DNA of 21,223 nt from Gnetum montanum (lineage: Eukaryota; Streptophyta; Gnetopsida; Gnetales; Gnetaceae). The notes beneath the pieces were generated by a model. It was not told the origin of the DNA and did no database searches. It saw only the letters and a list, made by a program, of their open reading frames with translations. The stretch is from positions 280,150 through 301,372 of the forward strand of contig MNCI01037935.1 in NCBI GenBank assembly GCA_015680685.1. The letters run 5' to 3'. Positions 1 through 10,708 of this stretch are shown here, piece after piece. Both the position numbers and the translations under genes were made by a program. Numbering within the stretch: position 1 is the stretch's first letter; each line of letters starts with the position of its first letter.

Positions 1-69
1 GATTAGTCTCTCACCCTTAAACTCCTAGAAGCAGAATGAGTACGACTTGGTTACGAGCATTTAAGTGTG

Positions 70-534
70 ACTACTTGGTAGCCCAGTGGTGTATCCAGGA
101 TCTACGCTTGGTAACCCAGTGGCGTATTTGGGATCTATGCTTGGTAATCCCAGTGGCGTACCTCGGAGCTACGCTTGGTAGTCCCAGTGGTAGTCGTGCA
201 CGAGGTCCAAGATGTATATGATTGATCAAGGAATCAGTTGCTCATCGCACTTAGGCTAGATTAGATTTTCTTACCCTTTTCCTTCTAGCTTAGCTTAGTT
301 CGTATTATTTTCCACTACCTTCAGGAGTAGCATTAGATTAGGACACATCATACACCTCATCTAGACTAAACCATACGTGACATATGCAATACTAGTCTAG
401 GTGGGAAGACAGCGAACTGCGACCTAAGGCTAACTATTTAGGTGCCACAACTAGTCCATCTACAGAGTTCGACCGGATCGCGTGTGCGACGCTCGTTTCG
501 TATGGTTGAGTGTAGGGGTACCTTGCCACTCATC
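70..534 (+). repeat. LTR-like sequence, left arm of a large inverted duplication
   Basis: This block matches, in inverted orientation and with substitutions and indels, the block at about 647-1085. Matching landmarks include GCTTGGTAATCC (138-150) against GGATTACCAAGC (about 1061-1075), GGGAAGACAGCGA (about 404) against its complement near 790, and ATGGTTGAGTGTAGGGGTA (about 501) against its complement near 660-682. The right arm sits in the probable U5 of element 1's LTR, so this arm is probably the U5 part of a related LTR in the opposite orientation. No LTR boundary or target duplication could be fixed on this side. No gene is seen in 1-640. Confidence 0.6.
74..205 (+). repeat. 33-bp tandem repeat, about 3.5 copies
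   Basis: The heptamer CTTGGTA recurs at 74, 107, 140 and 174, giving a unit of 33-34 bp with the pattern CTTGGTA-CCCAGTGG-GTA-GGATCTA. Related CTTGGT-type copies occur in inverted orientation at about 1012-1085 inside the right arm. An open frame across it is only a translation of the repeat. Confidence 0.75.
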
Positions 535-646
535 AATACATAAACCAAAACTGTAAACTTTATTTCAAAAAAAAAAAAAACAAAGAGAGTTTTGAGATTG
601 TGTACAAAAATGTGCTTGAGAGCATAGCAAGGGGATTCACTTGGGC

Positions 647-1085
647 AGGTGATGAGCAATGAGATACCCCTACACCCAACCATATGAATCACAAAGCGTT
701 CATGCACGATCTAGTAGAATTCCATGGACTTTATCATTTTTGGTGCACTAGTCCTCTAAGAAGTGAATCTTGCCTTAAGGTCAATCGTTGTCTTCCCAAT
801 TACACTTGTGATGTACACTGGTATGGTTAAGTGTAATTGAGGCATCTAATTTTTATCATTTTGTATTTTTATGGTTTTGACACTTAAAGAGAGATAAAGT
901 GGTTGGACTAACTAATTTAATTTAACTAATCAAGTAATGTTTAACTAGTCCTAACATAAGCATCTGGTCCCACTTTTCGTACACATTTTACACCCATGTA
1001 TCCACAGCTAGGTGACCAAGTGCTACGCTATTAGACATACCAAGCAATAATGCTGCTAGGATTACCAAGCAAATACGTGTTACGC
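647..1085 (-). repeat. LTR-like sequence, right arm of the inverted duplication
   Basis: This is the inverted partner of 70-534. Reading the minus strand from 1085 to 647 gives the same order of landmarks as reading the plus strand from 70 to 534. The two arms are separated by about 112 bp that includes a 14-A run at about 567-580. The arms are clearly diverged, so the arrangement is old or involves two related LTR subfamilies rather than a fresh duplication. Confidence 0.6.
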
Positions 1086-1439
1086 TTGAAGTGGTTGTAC
1101 TTATGTGTGTAATCTATCTTACTTAATTGCCTCATTAACTTAATTTCTGCAAAACATTTAATAAATACTTGAAAACATTTAACAAATAATTAAAAACATT
1201 AAATGCATAAATAGAATATTTCATCTATCCAAAGTGCTATAAGGTTTATTAGAAAGCTCATCTTTATTGCCAGACAAACTATCATGCTCAAGTATAACAA
1301 TGCTCAAATAAAGAGTCGTACACTCAATGACTCCTGTTGTAGGCACTTGAGAGAAAAAGTCTAACTTTCGAATGAAAAAATTGCAAGAGCTTCATTGCAA
1401 CTACAATCTCTCTTATCATAAATGTGGCTAGTGGACATG

Positions 1440-1447
1440 TATTTATA
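1440..1447 (-). promoter_or_regulatory. TATA box of the element 1 LTR
   Basis: The minus strand reads CTATAAATAC here, a canonical plant TATA box. It lies about 35-120 bp downstream of the GATGAGGCC repeats, matching the U3 layout of element 2's LTR (repeats, then TATAAATAG). Confidence 0.5.
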
Positions 1448-1479
1448 GTTGATTATAGATACTATGTTGATGGGGCCAC

Positions 1480-1571
1480 CTCGACGCACGATATGATGTG
1501 TCAACTAGGCCTTGTCAACAAGACCTAATTGATGAGGTCACATCGATGAGGCCTCATTGATGTAGTTGACA
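1480..1571 (-). repeat. U3 short repeats, GATGAGGCC/GTCAAC type
   Basis: This is a cluster of near copies of (T)GATGAGG(C/T)C(A/T)CA interleaved with GTCAAC boxes. A similar cluster occurs at about 5158-5240, immediately upstream of the TATA box of the additional gene in the same element. The two are probably related promoter-proximal sequences. Confidence 0.55.
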
Positions 1572-1925
1572 AAACTGTGACTCATCATAACCCCACAACT
1601 GAATGAAAACTTGTCCTTGAGTTCTTACAAAATTGAAAAGGTATAGAATTATTAATTAACCTTTCAAAAACAAAATAAACTGACTAACTTTGACAAAAAA
1701 TGGAGTGTTCTAGTGTATGGATCAACACATTACAAAAAAAATGATGATGTTCAAGACACAAAATTGAACACCATGACAGGACTCTTCAAAATTGAACAGC
1801 ATGTTCCTTAATGATATGAAGTGTGGTGGAGAAGATCAGATAATGGCAGATAGTGGTGGCTCCTAAGGTTCTAAGGGACCTTCACTAGCTTCATGCATGG
1901 GTGATGGTCGAGGTGGTTGCGATTG

Positions 1926-4900
1926 TCATACTACTGTTGCAACTTCAGGTAGGAGGTGGAAAGCATCTAGCAGTGCTTTCATTTTTTTCTCCTTGCTTTT
2001 AGGATCATGCAGCTTTGCCAATATGGGTTGGAATGAGCACATCCCAGGGACACGACATTGTTGGAAATAGCTCCTTAACATTGATGAGCTAGGTAATGAA
2101 CTATTTGCATTTAATGTCAAACATCCTAACTATGTCCTTCAACTCTTGGTAATCATTCATCCTTTTGGCTAGGTTCTCAGCGATTAATCGTTGATCTTTG
2201 AATCATGCTCTGAGAACTTCAAGTTTAGCATTTACAGTCTCAAGCTTTTACTTGGTGTCTTTGTGGTGCTTGAACTCTATCTCATATAACAAATATGAAC
2301 TAGCCACTTGTTTCTCTAACTCTAACCATGGCCATCTAGCAGTTAGCATTACTAGGTTTGCATATCGGAGATTGGCCAACTTCATATATTCTATTATTTC
2401 TTCAATTTGCAACTCCTTTAAGTAGATCTCTACTTTGTTGTAGGTGTTGATCCCATCAATGATGGGTTGCCAGACTTCTCTTTCCTATTGGAGTTGTTAG
2501 AGGGCTTCATTCATTTTTGCCTTCACCATTTGAATGTGTTTTTCATTAACTTCCTTCTACAAGCCAACTTGGTCTCTATAGTGATTCTTTACTTTTTTGA
2601 ACTTGAGGGCCTCATTTTTCCAGGTGGCAATATTGATGGTAGACTTTTGGTATAAGAGATGCACTTCCTCCATTAATAGATTTCGATTTTCTATGGCTAA
2701 TTTCCTTAATTTAGTGTTCACCTTGATAAGTTGCTCCTATTGTTGATGAATAAATTCCTTCATTTGATCCTTCTAAGCATTAACATTTTGCAGGTGATGA
2801 TTTTGTGTGGCAGGGTCTCATTCTCCTGGTGCATCTGTGTCAAGTCCTACTGAATTAAGTACGCTTTTGCTTCAGCTATGGACTAGTTGAAGATGGTTGT
2901 TACTACCTCCTCCTTAGCCCTCTGGAATCATTCTTGAAGCTGTTTAAAAGCTTCATCTCTTGTTACTACTAGGTTGAGGATCACAGGATCAGCAAGTTAG
3001 GCATTTAGTTTGACAACCTCTGCGGCCAAGTGTTGATTTTGTTTTTAAGCCATTTCAAGTTACCTCTCCAAAATAATGCATTTACCTCTTACATTTAGTA
3101 GCTCCAATTAGGTTGCAGTGATGTCTTTTGGAAAATCAAAGATATCTAGAATCAATTGCCTAGTTCCCACCAGTCATTCTAGCAATTCTTCATGTTGGGC
3201 TACATTTAACTTTTTGCTGATCATGTCTATGAACATCTGCACATCTTGAAGTGCAAATATGTTTGGTACAGACACTGCAGGTGCATTTAGTGCTTCAGCT
3301 AAATGGTTAGCAACAACTTTAGGTGTTGTTTCCTACCCTTGGTGCTACATCACCAAGATAGTTGCCCCTTTGCCTTCCTCCAAATGCATCGAGAAAGTGG
3401 TGGCATCCCCAGAGATTTCTAGGAATAGATGGTGTTGAGATAAAGACACCATCACCTCCCAAGTATTGGGATCTAACCTCACAGGCAACTACATTCATTA
3501 GGCAAAGAAAATTAGACCATCCCTCTACATCTGGCTAACTATTTGGGCCACCTCATTAAGATGACTCATTACCAATTGGCATACAAATGGATTTGTCCCA
3601 CTCATTCCTACATGTTGCTCTTGTTCACTCAAGAGTTGCTCTTGGATTTTGTGTAAACGCTTAATGGCTACACAAGTCTCCAACATTGTTTCTTGAGTAG
3701 GTGGTGGCAATGATTGCTTCTCTTTTTGGACCATCACTAGTGTCTTCTCTTTTATGATCTTGGACCATGAGGCCAAAGGAGTATGCCTAAGTGTATCATT
3801 GGAGTAGTGAGCAATTCCTACCCTTTTGCAAATTTTTTGGATGAGACATGGAAAGGGTAGGGTTTTCCTTCCATATTTATTTTCTTTGAAGCACTTGTCA
3901 ATCTCTAAGTAGAGAAATTATGGAAGGTTAACGGGAAATTTCCCACTTAGAGCAGTGCATGCTTGAGTAGAGAAGGTAGTCACCTTGCTTGGCCTCACCG
4001 TTGGGTTTAGGTGATAGGCTGCGATTTTCAAATAGATGCGCTTCGCTAATGTGAGTGCACTGTAATCCTTACGGTCAACCTCATAGCAATGTTAGGTCCA
4101 CTTCTTCTTGGCCTTAGAATCACCCTACATTGATAGTTCTACTAGCTATGTTTTGGTGTCAGGCAACCCAACTGCTTGTGTGATAGCTTCTACTGAGTAG
4201 GATACTTGAATATCCTTGATTTTGATAGTGGACCCCAACCTTCTATTACTCCAAAAGAGATATGTCTCTCCCATGTACCACTTTTCACTGGATATGATTA
4301 TTAGCCACATGGGAGAGGTTTGCAGTTGAATCTTGACATCTCTTGGAGCTTTCTCAAGGAATCACCCAAAGTTGATCTCCTAAAGGATTGATCATTGAAT
4401 TTCTCGAGACCTGATGATGTCAAGACAAGCTTGAGTCAAAGTGACCTCAAGCCTTGGCATGGGTCCAGACACTTCTCCTCACTATAATTATTTTGTAGGC
4501 ACTTCTTCTTTTGGAATTTGTAAGACAAATTTTAATTCAAGCTTCTCATGAAGAGGTCCCATTACATGGGTTACCTCTGGTGATTCTTGGACTTGTTCTT
4601 GTTGGCCCCTTCCAGTTCTACGCCATTTCTTCCATTATTGAGAGGGTTCTCTCTCCTGTGGATCTTTAGGTTTTGGTACCATCTATAATCATAATAAGAC
4701 AATGGGTTAGCAATCATTGTATAAAATGAAGCAATTAGAATACCTTTATCTCTTTGGAATAGTCACACTTGGCTAAGTTGTGATTATGGTTGATTTTATT
4801 ACTCCAATTATTATTTATTTATGTATTATTGTTAATAAACCATCTTGAAGGTTGTTGGAAGGATTAACTCTTTAAAAAAATTGATGTTTGTATATTGTTA

Positions 4901-5132
4901 AGTTTACTAACCCTTTGGGGGAGTTAGAAAATTTTTTAAAATTTTTCATCACAAACCTTAAGGTTTGCAGACCCCATGATAAAGATCTTACCTCTGGTAA
5001 ATGTAGGGTTAAAGAATGGAGTGCTTTGGACAAACGGTTGGAAGTTAAGGGCTCTAGAAGGTTTTGGGCTCTAAGAAATTGCAAAAACTCCCCATGTGTT
5101 ATAAGAAAATGACAAAAAAGTTCTAAGTGCAC
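1926..5132 (-). pseudogene. Decayed two-exon additional gene of element 1 (plant-transposon-protein-like domain plus coiled coil)
   Basis: Exon 1 ends at 4992 with donor GAG|GTAAGA. The intron runs 4991-4683 (309 nt) and ends TTATTATGATTATAG. Exon 2 opens at 4682 in the matching phase 0 and stays in one dominant frame for over 1 kb, broken by roughly ten stops that mostly fit C-to-T or G-to-A changes. Farther 3' the frame shifts repeatedly. The middle (about 4350-3780) reads as a globular domain ending in a segment like LPFPCLIQKICKRVGIAHYS, resembling the plant 'putative plant transposon protein' family. The part after about 3776 is rich in Glu, Lys and Gln and looks coiled-coil. No ATG opens exon 1 in frame, because the first in-frame candidate is GTG at 5132, so the start is uncertain. 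It lies in pol orientation between integrase and the 3' LTR, the place where Athila-type elements often carry an extra or env-like ORF. No envelope function is visible. Confidence 0.6.
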
Positions 5133-5137
5133 GGTGG

Positions 5138-5240
5138 CATATATAGGATTTTTGTACTATGTCGATGAGGGAGGCTACGTTGTCGAGGCCTTGATGATGT
5201 AGCCTTTGACCACTATAGATGATTGTTGACTTTGATCAAA
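5138..5240 (-). promoter_or_regulatory. Internal promoter of the element 1 additional gene (TATA 5145-5138)
   Basis: TATATATG on the minus strand lies just upstream of exon 1. It is preceded at about 5158-5240 by GATGAGG, GTCGAGGCC and GTTGAC motifs. The layout and local sequence resemble the LTR promoter at 1431-1571. Shared landmarks are GTGG, a CAT, an ATATAG-type TATA region, ACTATGTYGATGRGG, and GTTGAC at the far end. This suggests derivation from, or common origin with, the LTR U3. Confidence 0.5.
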
Positions 5241-6870
5241 GTTGCAAAATATGAAGAGCTTTTGAATGAAATTAGGGTCAAATGAAAGCTCGAAAGGCCA
5301 AAAATAGTATGAACACATAAGAAGAGGGCGTTGAAGATAGAGAAAATTTGATTTAGGAGATGAATGAAATAAAAGATTAAGGAGCACTACACAATGGAAT
5401 ATGTGAAAGATATGATTGTGATAATGTCAAAGGTAAGGAACCTTAACTAACCAAACCTAAAGCTATGCAAGTGGGTCCTCTCCATAGTAGGCTCCTGCCC
5501 TTGTTGCCCTTACATAACCTCAACTAAGGAGTCCATGGGCCCCATAGTCGATTTAATGATTATAAAAAGTTAAGGACCAACCAAAAAGAATCTACTCAAG
5601 AATTCCAATACATTAGACCAAGACATAGAGCATAACATAGAACACGATAGTGAGGTGAGTTATGGCAACATGGATGGATGATAGAGAAGGTGAAATGGAG
5701 TTCTGAATTGAGGTAATAAGAACTTCCTTGTGGAATTTATGTTTAAAATGACCTAGGAAGATCCATCCTTAGTTTGGACCAAAACCATTCACTTTCAGTG
5801 ACTTTGCATTGCGACTCTAAGATTAATCCACTCACACGAGACACAAGAGTGCTTCCGCAAAACAACCACCATTTCATAAAGAGAAGAAAAGAGAAGTATA
5901 AAGTGAGAGAGAGGGCCTTAGTTAGAGGGGACCTTCAAGCATAGGTGCATGTTTTTCTAGTTCCATAACCAATGCTTGTAGCTCGTTTATTTACCCAAGT
6001 GGTGTGCTTTGAATTTCCATTATTGTGTTTTTTTTTGAAATGGGAACCACACCATGCAAGGACTTATTTGTATCTAAAGCATGTGCTTTGAATTACCATC
6101 ATTTTTTTTAAAAAAATTTGAATGGGAACCACACCATGCAAAGACCTTTATTTGACTTCCTATTAGTGGTTGGTATGGAATGATAAGAAGTCTGTGAAAA
6201 GCACTCAAAAACTCAAGTAAGTAGACGAGTGTAAAGAGTATTGAGTGCCCTTGAAGTTGCACCCTTTACAAACCTTTGAATCCTTCCTAATTTTGAAACT
6301 ACCAAGGTCACCGATTAATTAAAAGTTTCTTTAATGGAAGGGACCTCAAATTCCTAGAATAAGGAAAACCATAGAGTTCATTGGATGGGTTGATAGCATG
6401 GACTTATTGCCTATTCCATGAAACATAAACCATGTCAAAGTCATTATACATCAAAATTCAAAGATAGAAACTAGACATCAATAATCACAACATTAAGCAC
6501 AAACCATCATTAGTAAATAGTAATAGCGACATTGTGTCCTATGACAATAAAGTAATTTATTAGCAAAAAATAAGGAAATATCACAATTTGAACAAAACAA
6601 AACAAAGTAAAAAATATAAGAAAATGTAAAATAGTCAAGAAAGATTCAAAGGTAGTAACAATGGTGAAAAATTAGAAAAATTTGAAAATCCAAAAATTTG
6701 TAAAATAAATAATTTGTAAAATTAAAAATGTGGAAAACAAAAAGTAGAAAAACTAAGAAGCCATATTGATGGTTAGCACAGATGGTCATCTCCCTCACAA
6801 CTAAGTTGAAAGGAGGAGATTCGAAAAATGGAACATGGTTGTCCATCCGTTGAGACGGTAGTTGCATTGG
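5241..6870. other. AT-rich spacer between the additional gene and integrase of element 1
   Basis: No gene is supported here. The short frames in the stretch have no recognisable motif. A purine-rich run on the plus strand (about 5878-5915) has the wrong strand to be element 1's polypurine tract. The only structured feature is the local duplication at 6003-6154. Confidence 0.5.
6003..6154. repeat. Local tandem duplication of about 70 bp
   Basis: Two copies (6003-6070 and 6083-6154) share GTGCTTTGAATT-CCAT at one end, a T-rich centre of variable length, and GGGAACCACACCATGCAA-GAC at the other. Confidence 0.75.
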
Positions 6871-6899
6871 CTTATCTTAGTTTGAGGAAAGGCTTTACT

Positions 6900-8130
6900 T
6901 GTTGGATGTTGACCAACTAATTAGGTTTGTAGATTAACATGGCCCCAGAGGGAAAGGTTTGATCAATTATATAAAGTCCCTTCCACAATGTTTGAAATTT
7001 TTCCTTTTGGGGGTACATGTGTAGGGTTCTAGTAGAGGACCTTATCTCCTAGTTGAAATTTTACCTTTCATATTCTAAGGTCATGACATTGCTTGCTGAA
7101 TGCCTTATGCACCTCATTCAAAGATAGGGCCACTAATCAGTTTTCATCTAGCATGTTTAGGTTGATTAATCTTTTTTCCTATGCTTGACTTAGGTCAAGA
7201 TTTAGATCACAGGCTGTTGAGAGTGTATGAAGCTTGGACTGGATTAGGAGTGTTGGAAGTTTTCTATACACTAACTTGTAGGGAGAATAGCCAATAGGAA
7301 GTTTCCATGTTAAACGATAAGCCTAGAGAGAATCATTAAGTTTTGTACTCCAATCCTTCCTATATTTGCTAATGGTCCACATTAATATTTTTGTGATCTC
7401 TCGGTTGGTTACCTCTGCTTGACCATTAGCTCGGTGGTGGTAAGGTGTTGTTAATTTATGTTCAACCTCCAAGTGTTGCATTAATTTTCTAAAAGTGACA
7501 CTTGTGAAATGAGTTCCATTATCAGAAATTAATGAACGCGGCACCCTATTCACAATATCTTGTTATATAAATCTAGCAATAGTGGATAATGTACAATCAA
7601 TAATGGCTACTGCTTTTGCCCATTTTGTGCAATAGTCAACTACTACTATAATATTCACCTTTCTATTGGACATGGGTGTGATGGGACCCATGAAGTCAAT
7701 GCCCCATATGTCAAAAGGTTCCAGTGGTTGAAGCCACTATTGAGGATCTTCCATGCAAGTGGTCATCCCCCCATCTCATTAACAATGTTCATAAGACCTG
7801 ATGAACTAGTGGGCATCCCTAAAGATTGTAGGACAAGAGCATCTTGTCATTAGGATTTTTATGGCCATGCATCTCCTTGCATAGTGGCCTTTGCAAGGCC
7901 CTTCATGAGCATCCTAGAGAATGTGTAGTTGATCTTCATCAGGGACACCAACGAATTAGGCCATCTACACACACCTTGTAGAGGTGTTTGTTGATTTTCA
8001 TGAAGTATTTGACTTGATGAAAAATTGTTGCTTCTGTCTAAAGTCAAGATCTTATGGCATCTCTTGAGTGAGAAGATAAGTGAGGATGTCATTATACCAT
8101 GTTGTTTTTGCAAGTGTTTGTTCATTTATT
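6900..8130 (-). pseudogene. Ty3/gypsy integrase remnant of element 1
   Basis: This is the integrase that joins retroelement cDNA to nuclear DNA, here broken by stops and frameshifts. Reading the minus strand downward, a degraded N-terminal zinc-binding region (about 8130-7830) is followed by the core. GIDFMGPITPMS (about 7695) carries the first catalytic Asp. ISDNGTHF (about 7525) carries the second. A GQAEVTNREI segment (about 7400) carries the Glu. After the core, a segment like AYRLTWKLPIGYSPYKLVY (about 7320-7265) and then GDKVLY (about 7055) mark the conserved C-terminal region. The motifs resemble Athila/Tat integrases. The longest clean piece is 7553-7323. It is not functional as it stands. 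Confidence 0.85.
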
Positions 8131-8159
8131 GCTCCTATAAAGAGGAGTTTGTCTAGAAA

Positions 8160-8700
8160 CTAATCAAAGAGCAGGCTCTCCTCCTCTTTATTATCCCATC
8201 TTAAGCAAGAGATGTGGTCAACGACCACATTCTCGATTGCTTTTTGATCTACCATTGTGAGATTGAATTCTTGCAAGATCATGAGCCATCGTATGACATG
8301 AGGGCTCACTATTGGCTTATTCATGAGAAAGTGGATTGCACTATAATCCATGTGTACAAATACTTTGTAGCTAAGCACATAGTGCCTGAAATTTTCAAGA
8401 GCATACACCATTGCCATTAGTTCTTTTTCCATTGTAGTGTAATTTCACTATTCTCCACAATGCTTTGACTTGCACAGTGGATATAGTATGGGTGTTTCTT
8501 ATCATTCATATGTGTGAGCACTGCTCCCAAGGTATAGTTAGATGCATTTGTCATGATATGGAAGGGTTTGGACTAGTCTGGTGTTCATAGGATTGGTGTT
8601 TCCTTGAGTTTTTCTTTTAATTCTTGGAATGCATGTTCACATTCCTTAGTCTAGATGAAAGGTGCATCTTTCTTTGTAAGCACTACCAATGACTTTACGA
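8160..8700 (-). pseudogene. Ty3/gypsy RNase H remnant of element 1
   Basis: RNase H degrades the RNA strand of the RNA-DNA hybrid during reverse transcription. TNASNYTLGAVL (about 8550-8515) corresponds to the family's T-D-A-S-x-x-x-x-G-A-V-L start, with Asn in place of the usual Asp. The segment 8432-8160 holds EKELMAMVYALENFRHYVL and an HMDYSAIHFLMNK-like stretch, typical of gypsy RNase H. It ends with VVVDHISCL, matching the D-x-L-S-R/C-L tether before integrase. A frame change falls between the two halves. Confidence 0.8.
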
Positions 8701-9110
8701 TCTTAGAGAAATTCTCTATGAATCGTCGATAGTAGCTAGTGTGTCCAAGGAATGACCGACATCTTTAATGATCTCTAATTAGTGTGTTGTTCCTTGGATG
8801 ATCCTTATCTTTTTTGGGTCTACCTCAATCCCTTTTTGTGAAATTTGGTGCCCTACCACAATGTCTTCTTGGATCATGAGATGGCTCTTTTGTCAGTTGA
8901 GCCACAAGTTTGTTTCAACAAAATCTCTTCAATACTTGCTCAAGGCAGTCCAAGGCTTGCTCAAATATAGCTCCATAGGTGGAAAAATCATCCATGAAAA
9001 CTTCCACACCACTAGCAATTTGCTATTGGAAAATACTAAGGGCCAAGCATTGAAATGTTGTAGGGACATTGCATAAACCAAATGGCATCTTACAATATGT
9101 CAAAGTCATG
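8700..9110 (-). pseudogene. Reverse transcriptase remnant of element 1, 5'-truncated
   Basis: Minus-strand translation gives MPFGLCNVPTTFQ (about 9095-9060), then VFMDDFS (about 8990), the F-x-D-D form of the RT catalytic box. A GHTSYYRRFIENFSKI-like segment near 8740-8700 marks the RT/RNase H connection. RT similarity stops at about 9100-9115, so the N-terminal half of RT and everything upstream (protease, gag, 5' LTR) is missing from this side. Frameshifts and stops interrupt it. Confidence 0.82.
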
Positions 9111-9577
9111 GTCTCTCCTCAACCTCACTACTAAGCCTACGAGTATTATGGGACTCCCTCTTCTAGAGGTGATATTCTGCAAACATATCATCCTTCTCAT
9201 CCAGCTGCATCTCTTCCACCAATAGCTAGACTACCACTTGCTCCCATGATGCAAGGTGAAATCCCTACCCAACCGTAGCAACGTAACGCCACGAGGGCTG
9301 TTAACTCTCAACCTACAGTTGGTTCCAACAACCACATGATGAAAAGACCTTTCTTTGAAACCAAGAGTTCAACCAAGCCCTTGTAATCACAAGCGGCTGA
9401 TTCCTTAGATGCCTTAGTATCAATTAAAACTTCAGAGCTGAAACACCACAAAAATCTTTGAGTTTAGCATATGTCTGATAAGAAGCAGATCCCTATGACC
9501 CACGGGTGACTTCGGCTACATTTGAAGTCACACAGGACAATTTTGAAAATCGAAACATCTGATTCTTACCAAAGTGT
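9111..9577. other. Unassigned scrap between the two elements, partly coding-like on the plus strand
   Basis: RT homology of element 1 ends at about 9110 and the LTR of element 2 starts at 9578. One plus-strand frame, from the tyrosine codons at about 9147 to about 9385, is open except for one TAG. It is rich in Pro, Ala and Ser and includes PHPAASLPPIARLPLAP-type sequence. It could be a fragment of a gag or host gene. I do not recognise it. Confidence 0.35.
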
Positions 9578-9587
9578 TGTGCCGACG

Positions 9588-9960
9588 TGTACGCCCAACG
9601 TATACGCCCAATTTTAAACCGAGCTGTGCTAGCGTCTACGCCCGGCGTCTACGCCCAGCAAATACGCCCGGCTCTCCGGCGTACATGCCCAAGTACGGCA
9701 GATGCACACGCTCGGCGACAAGATCTCCAATGGCAACATGAAGATTACACCGAAGAGCAAGGATTGAAGCAAGTGGACATCCTTCGGCGTATACGCCCAA
9801 CATCCATCAGCGTATACGCCCCAACGTATATGCCAACATCTGTCCAAGTCTACGCCCAGTGTATACGCCCGGCGTATACGTCGGCCTGTTGTAACGTATA
9901 CGCCCAGCGTATACCATGTTTCTAAATTGTAACGCCCGGTCTATACGCCACGTGTCTCCT
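9588..9960 (+). repeat. Palindromic CGTATACGCC repeats in U3
   Basis: There are more than ten dispersed copies or near copies of the core CG(T/A)(A/C)TACGCCC. The fullest form, GGCGTATACGCC, is its own reverse complement. The same palindrome recurs in intron 1 of the antisense gene (19187-19406), and related TACGC runs fill U5 (10075-10530) and the leader (10760-10870). Frames across it only translate the repeat (Val-Tyr-Ala). Confidence 0.85.
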
Positions 9961-9988
9961 AGTCCGATTTTCCCGGTAACCCTACCCC

Positions 9989-9997
9989 TATAAATAG
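9989..9997 (+). promoter_or_regulatory. TATA box of the element 2 5' LTR
   Basis: TATAAATAG sits in a GC-richer context (CCTACCCC just upstream). Genomic RNA would be expected to start about 30 bp downstream, near 10020-10030. It marks the U3/R transition. Confidence 0.75.
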
Positions 9998-10685
9998 CCC
10001 AGTTTTCCGCATTTACCAGGTCCGCAAAAAATTTACCAGAGCAGACCCAGAGCAATTACGCTGCAGAAACCCCCTTACGCTTACGCTTACGCTGGAAGTC
10101 CTGTACGCTGAGCACAGTTTGCGCTCCACCTGCCATGTCAGCCGGCTGCATCCCTCCGTCCACCGGGGCTTTACGTCCACCTTGTGTCCCTACACAACTG
10201 CGTTAGACCGGTGCACAACATTTTAACTCTATAATCCACTATTCATGCTTGTTGCAAGTTCTTTTACAGTTTTACGTTAATTTGGCCCACGTCTCATTTA
10301 CGCCCGCTTACGTTTACGCTCTGTCTGCGTCCGTGTACGCCCACTGTTTACGCCGTTTGCATCTGTTTACGCCCTTTGTACTTGTTTACGCTGTTTACGC
10401 CTGTATACGCTTACGCTGGGCCTATCTCTGTTTACGCTGTTCATGCTCGACGTTGTTTACGCCCCTCTACGCTTACGTTGTCTGTGCCTGTTTCGCCGTT
10501 TACGCTCTGTTTTACACATAACCCAGCGTATAACACTTCGATGATGCTCGGGGAAGTCCTTGTTTGATCCGCGTGTGGACCATTCAAGGCACTTTGCCTT
10601 CGTCCACTCCAGCTTGCCCTCAAGCGGAGGCAGGGTCGACTGCGCTTGTCCGTTGATCTTTCAGTGCCCGTAACGTTCCAGCCTC

Positions 10686-10708
10686 GTACCGACGATTTCG
10701 GTCGGTAC
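10686..10708 (+). repeat. Perfect 8-bp hairpin at the 3' end of the LTR
   Basis: GTACCGAC (10686-10693) pairs with GTCGGTAC (10701-10708) around the 7-nt loop GATTTCG. The right stem is also the inverted partner of the LTR's left end. The hairpin lies directly before the primer-binding site and would sit at the U5/PBS junction of the genomic RNA. Confidence 0.75.

Larger units (their letters stand above)
650..1571 (-). mobile_element. Probable 3' LTR of element 1 (minus strand)
   Basis: On the minus strand a TGTCAAC start at 1571 follows a GT/GA-rich stretch (about 1598-1580) placed where a polypurine tract would be. From there the LTR reads through GATGAGGCC-type repeats (about 1570-1480), a TATA box (1447-1440), and then the arm shared with the left inverted copy. 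It lies downstream of element 1's pol and additional gene, as a 3' LTR should. The outer boundary is a guess because no terminal CA plus target duplication could be fixed. About 1086-1430 is otherwise AT-rich with no gene. Confidence 0.4.

Noticed and set aside
5878-5915. Polypurine tract of element 1
   Set aside because: The purines are on the plus strand, but element 1 is on the minus strand and its LTR lies elsewhere.
9587-9925. Open frame of 112 codons rich in Val-Tyr-Ala-Gln
   Set aside because: It is a translation of the CGTATACGCC repeats in the LTR, before the TATA box, with no ATG-led gene structure.
10249-10521. Open frame of 90 codons in U5
   Set aside because: It translates TTTACGC repeats inside the LTR and shows no domain.
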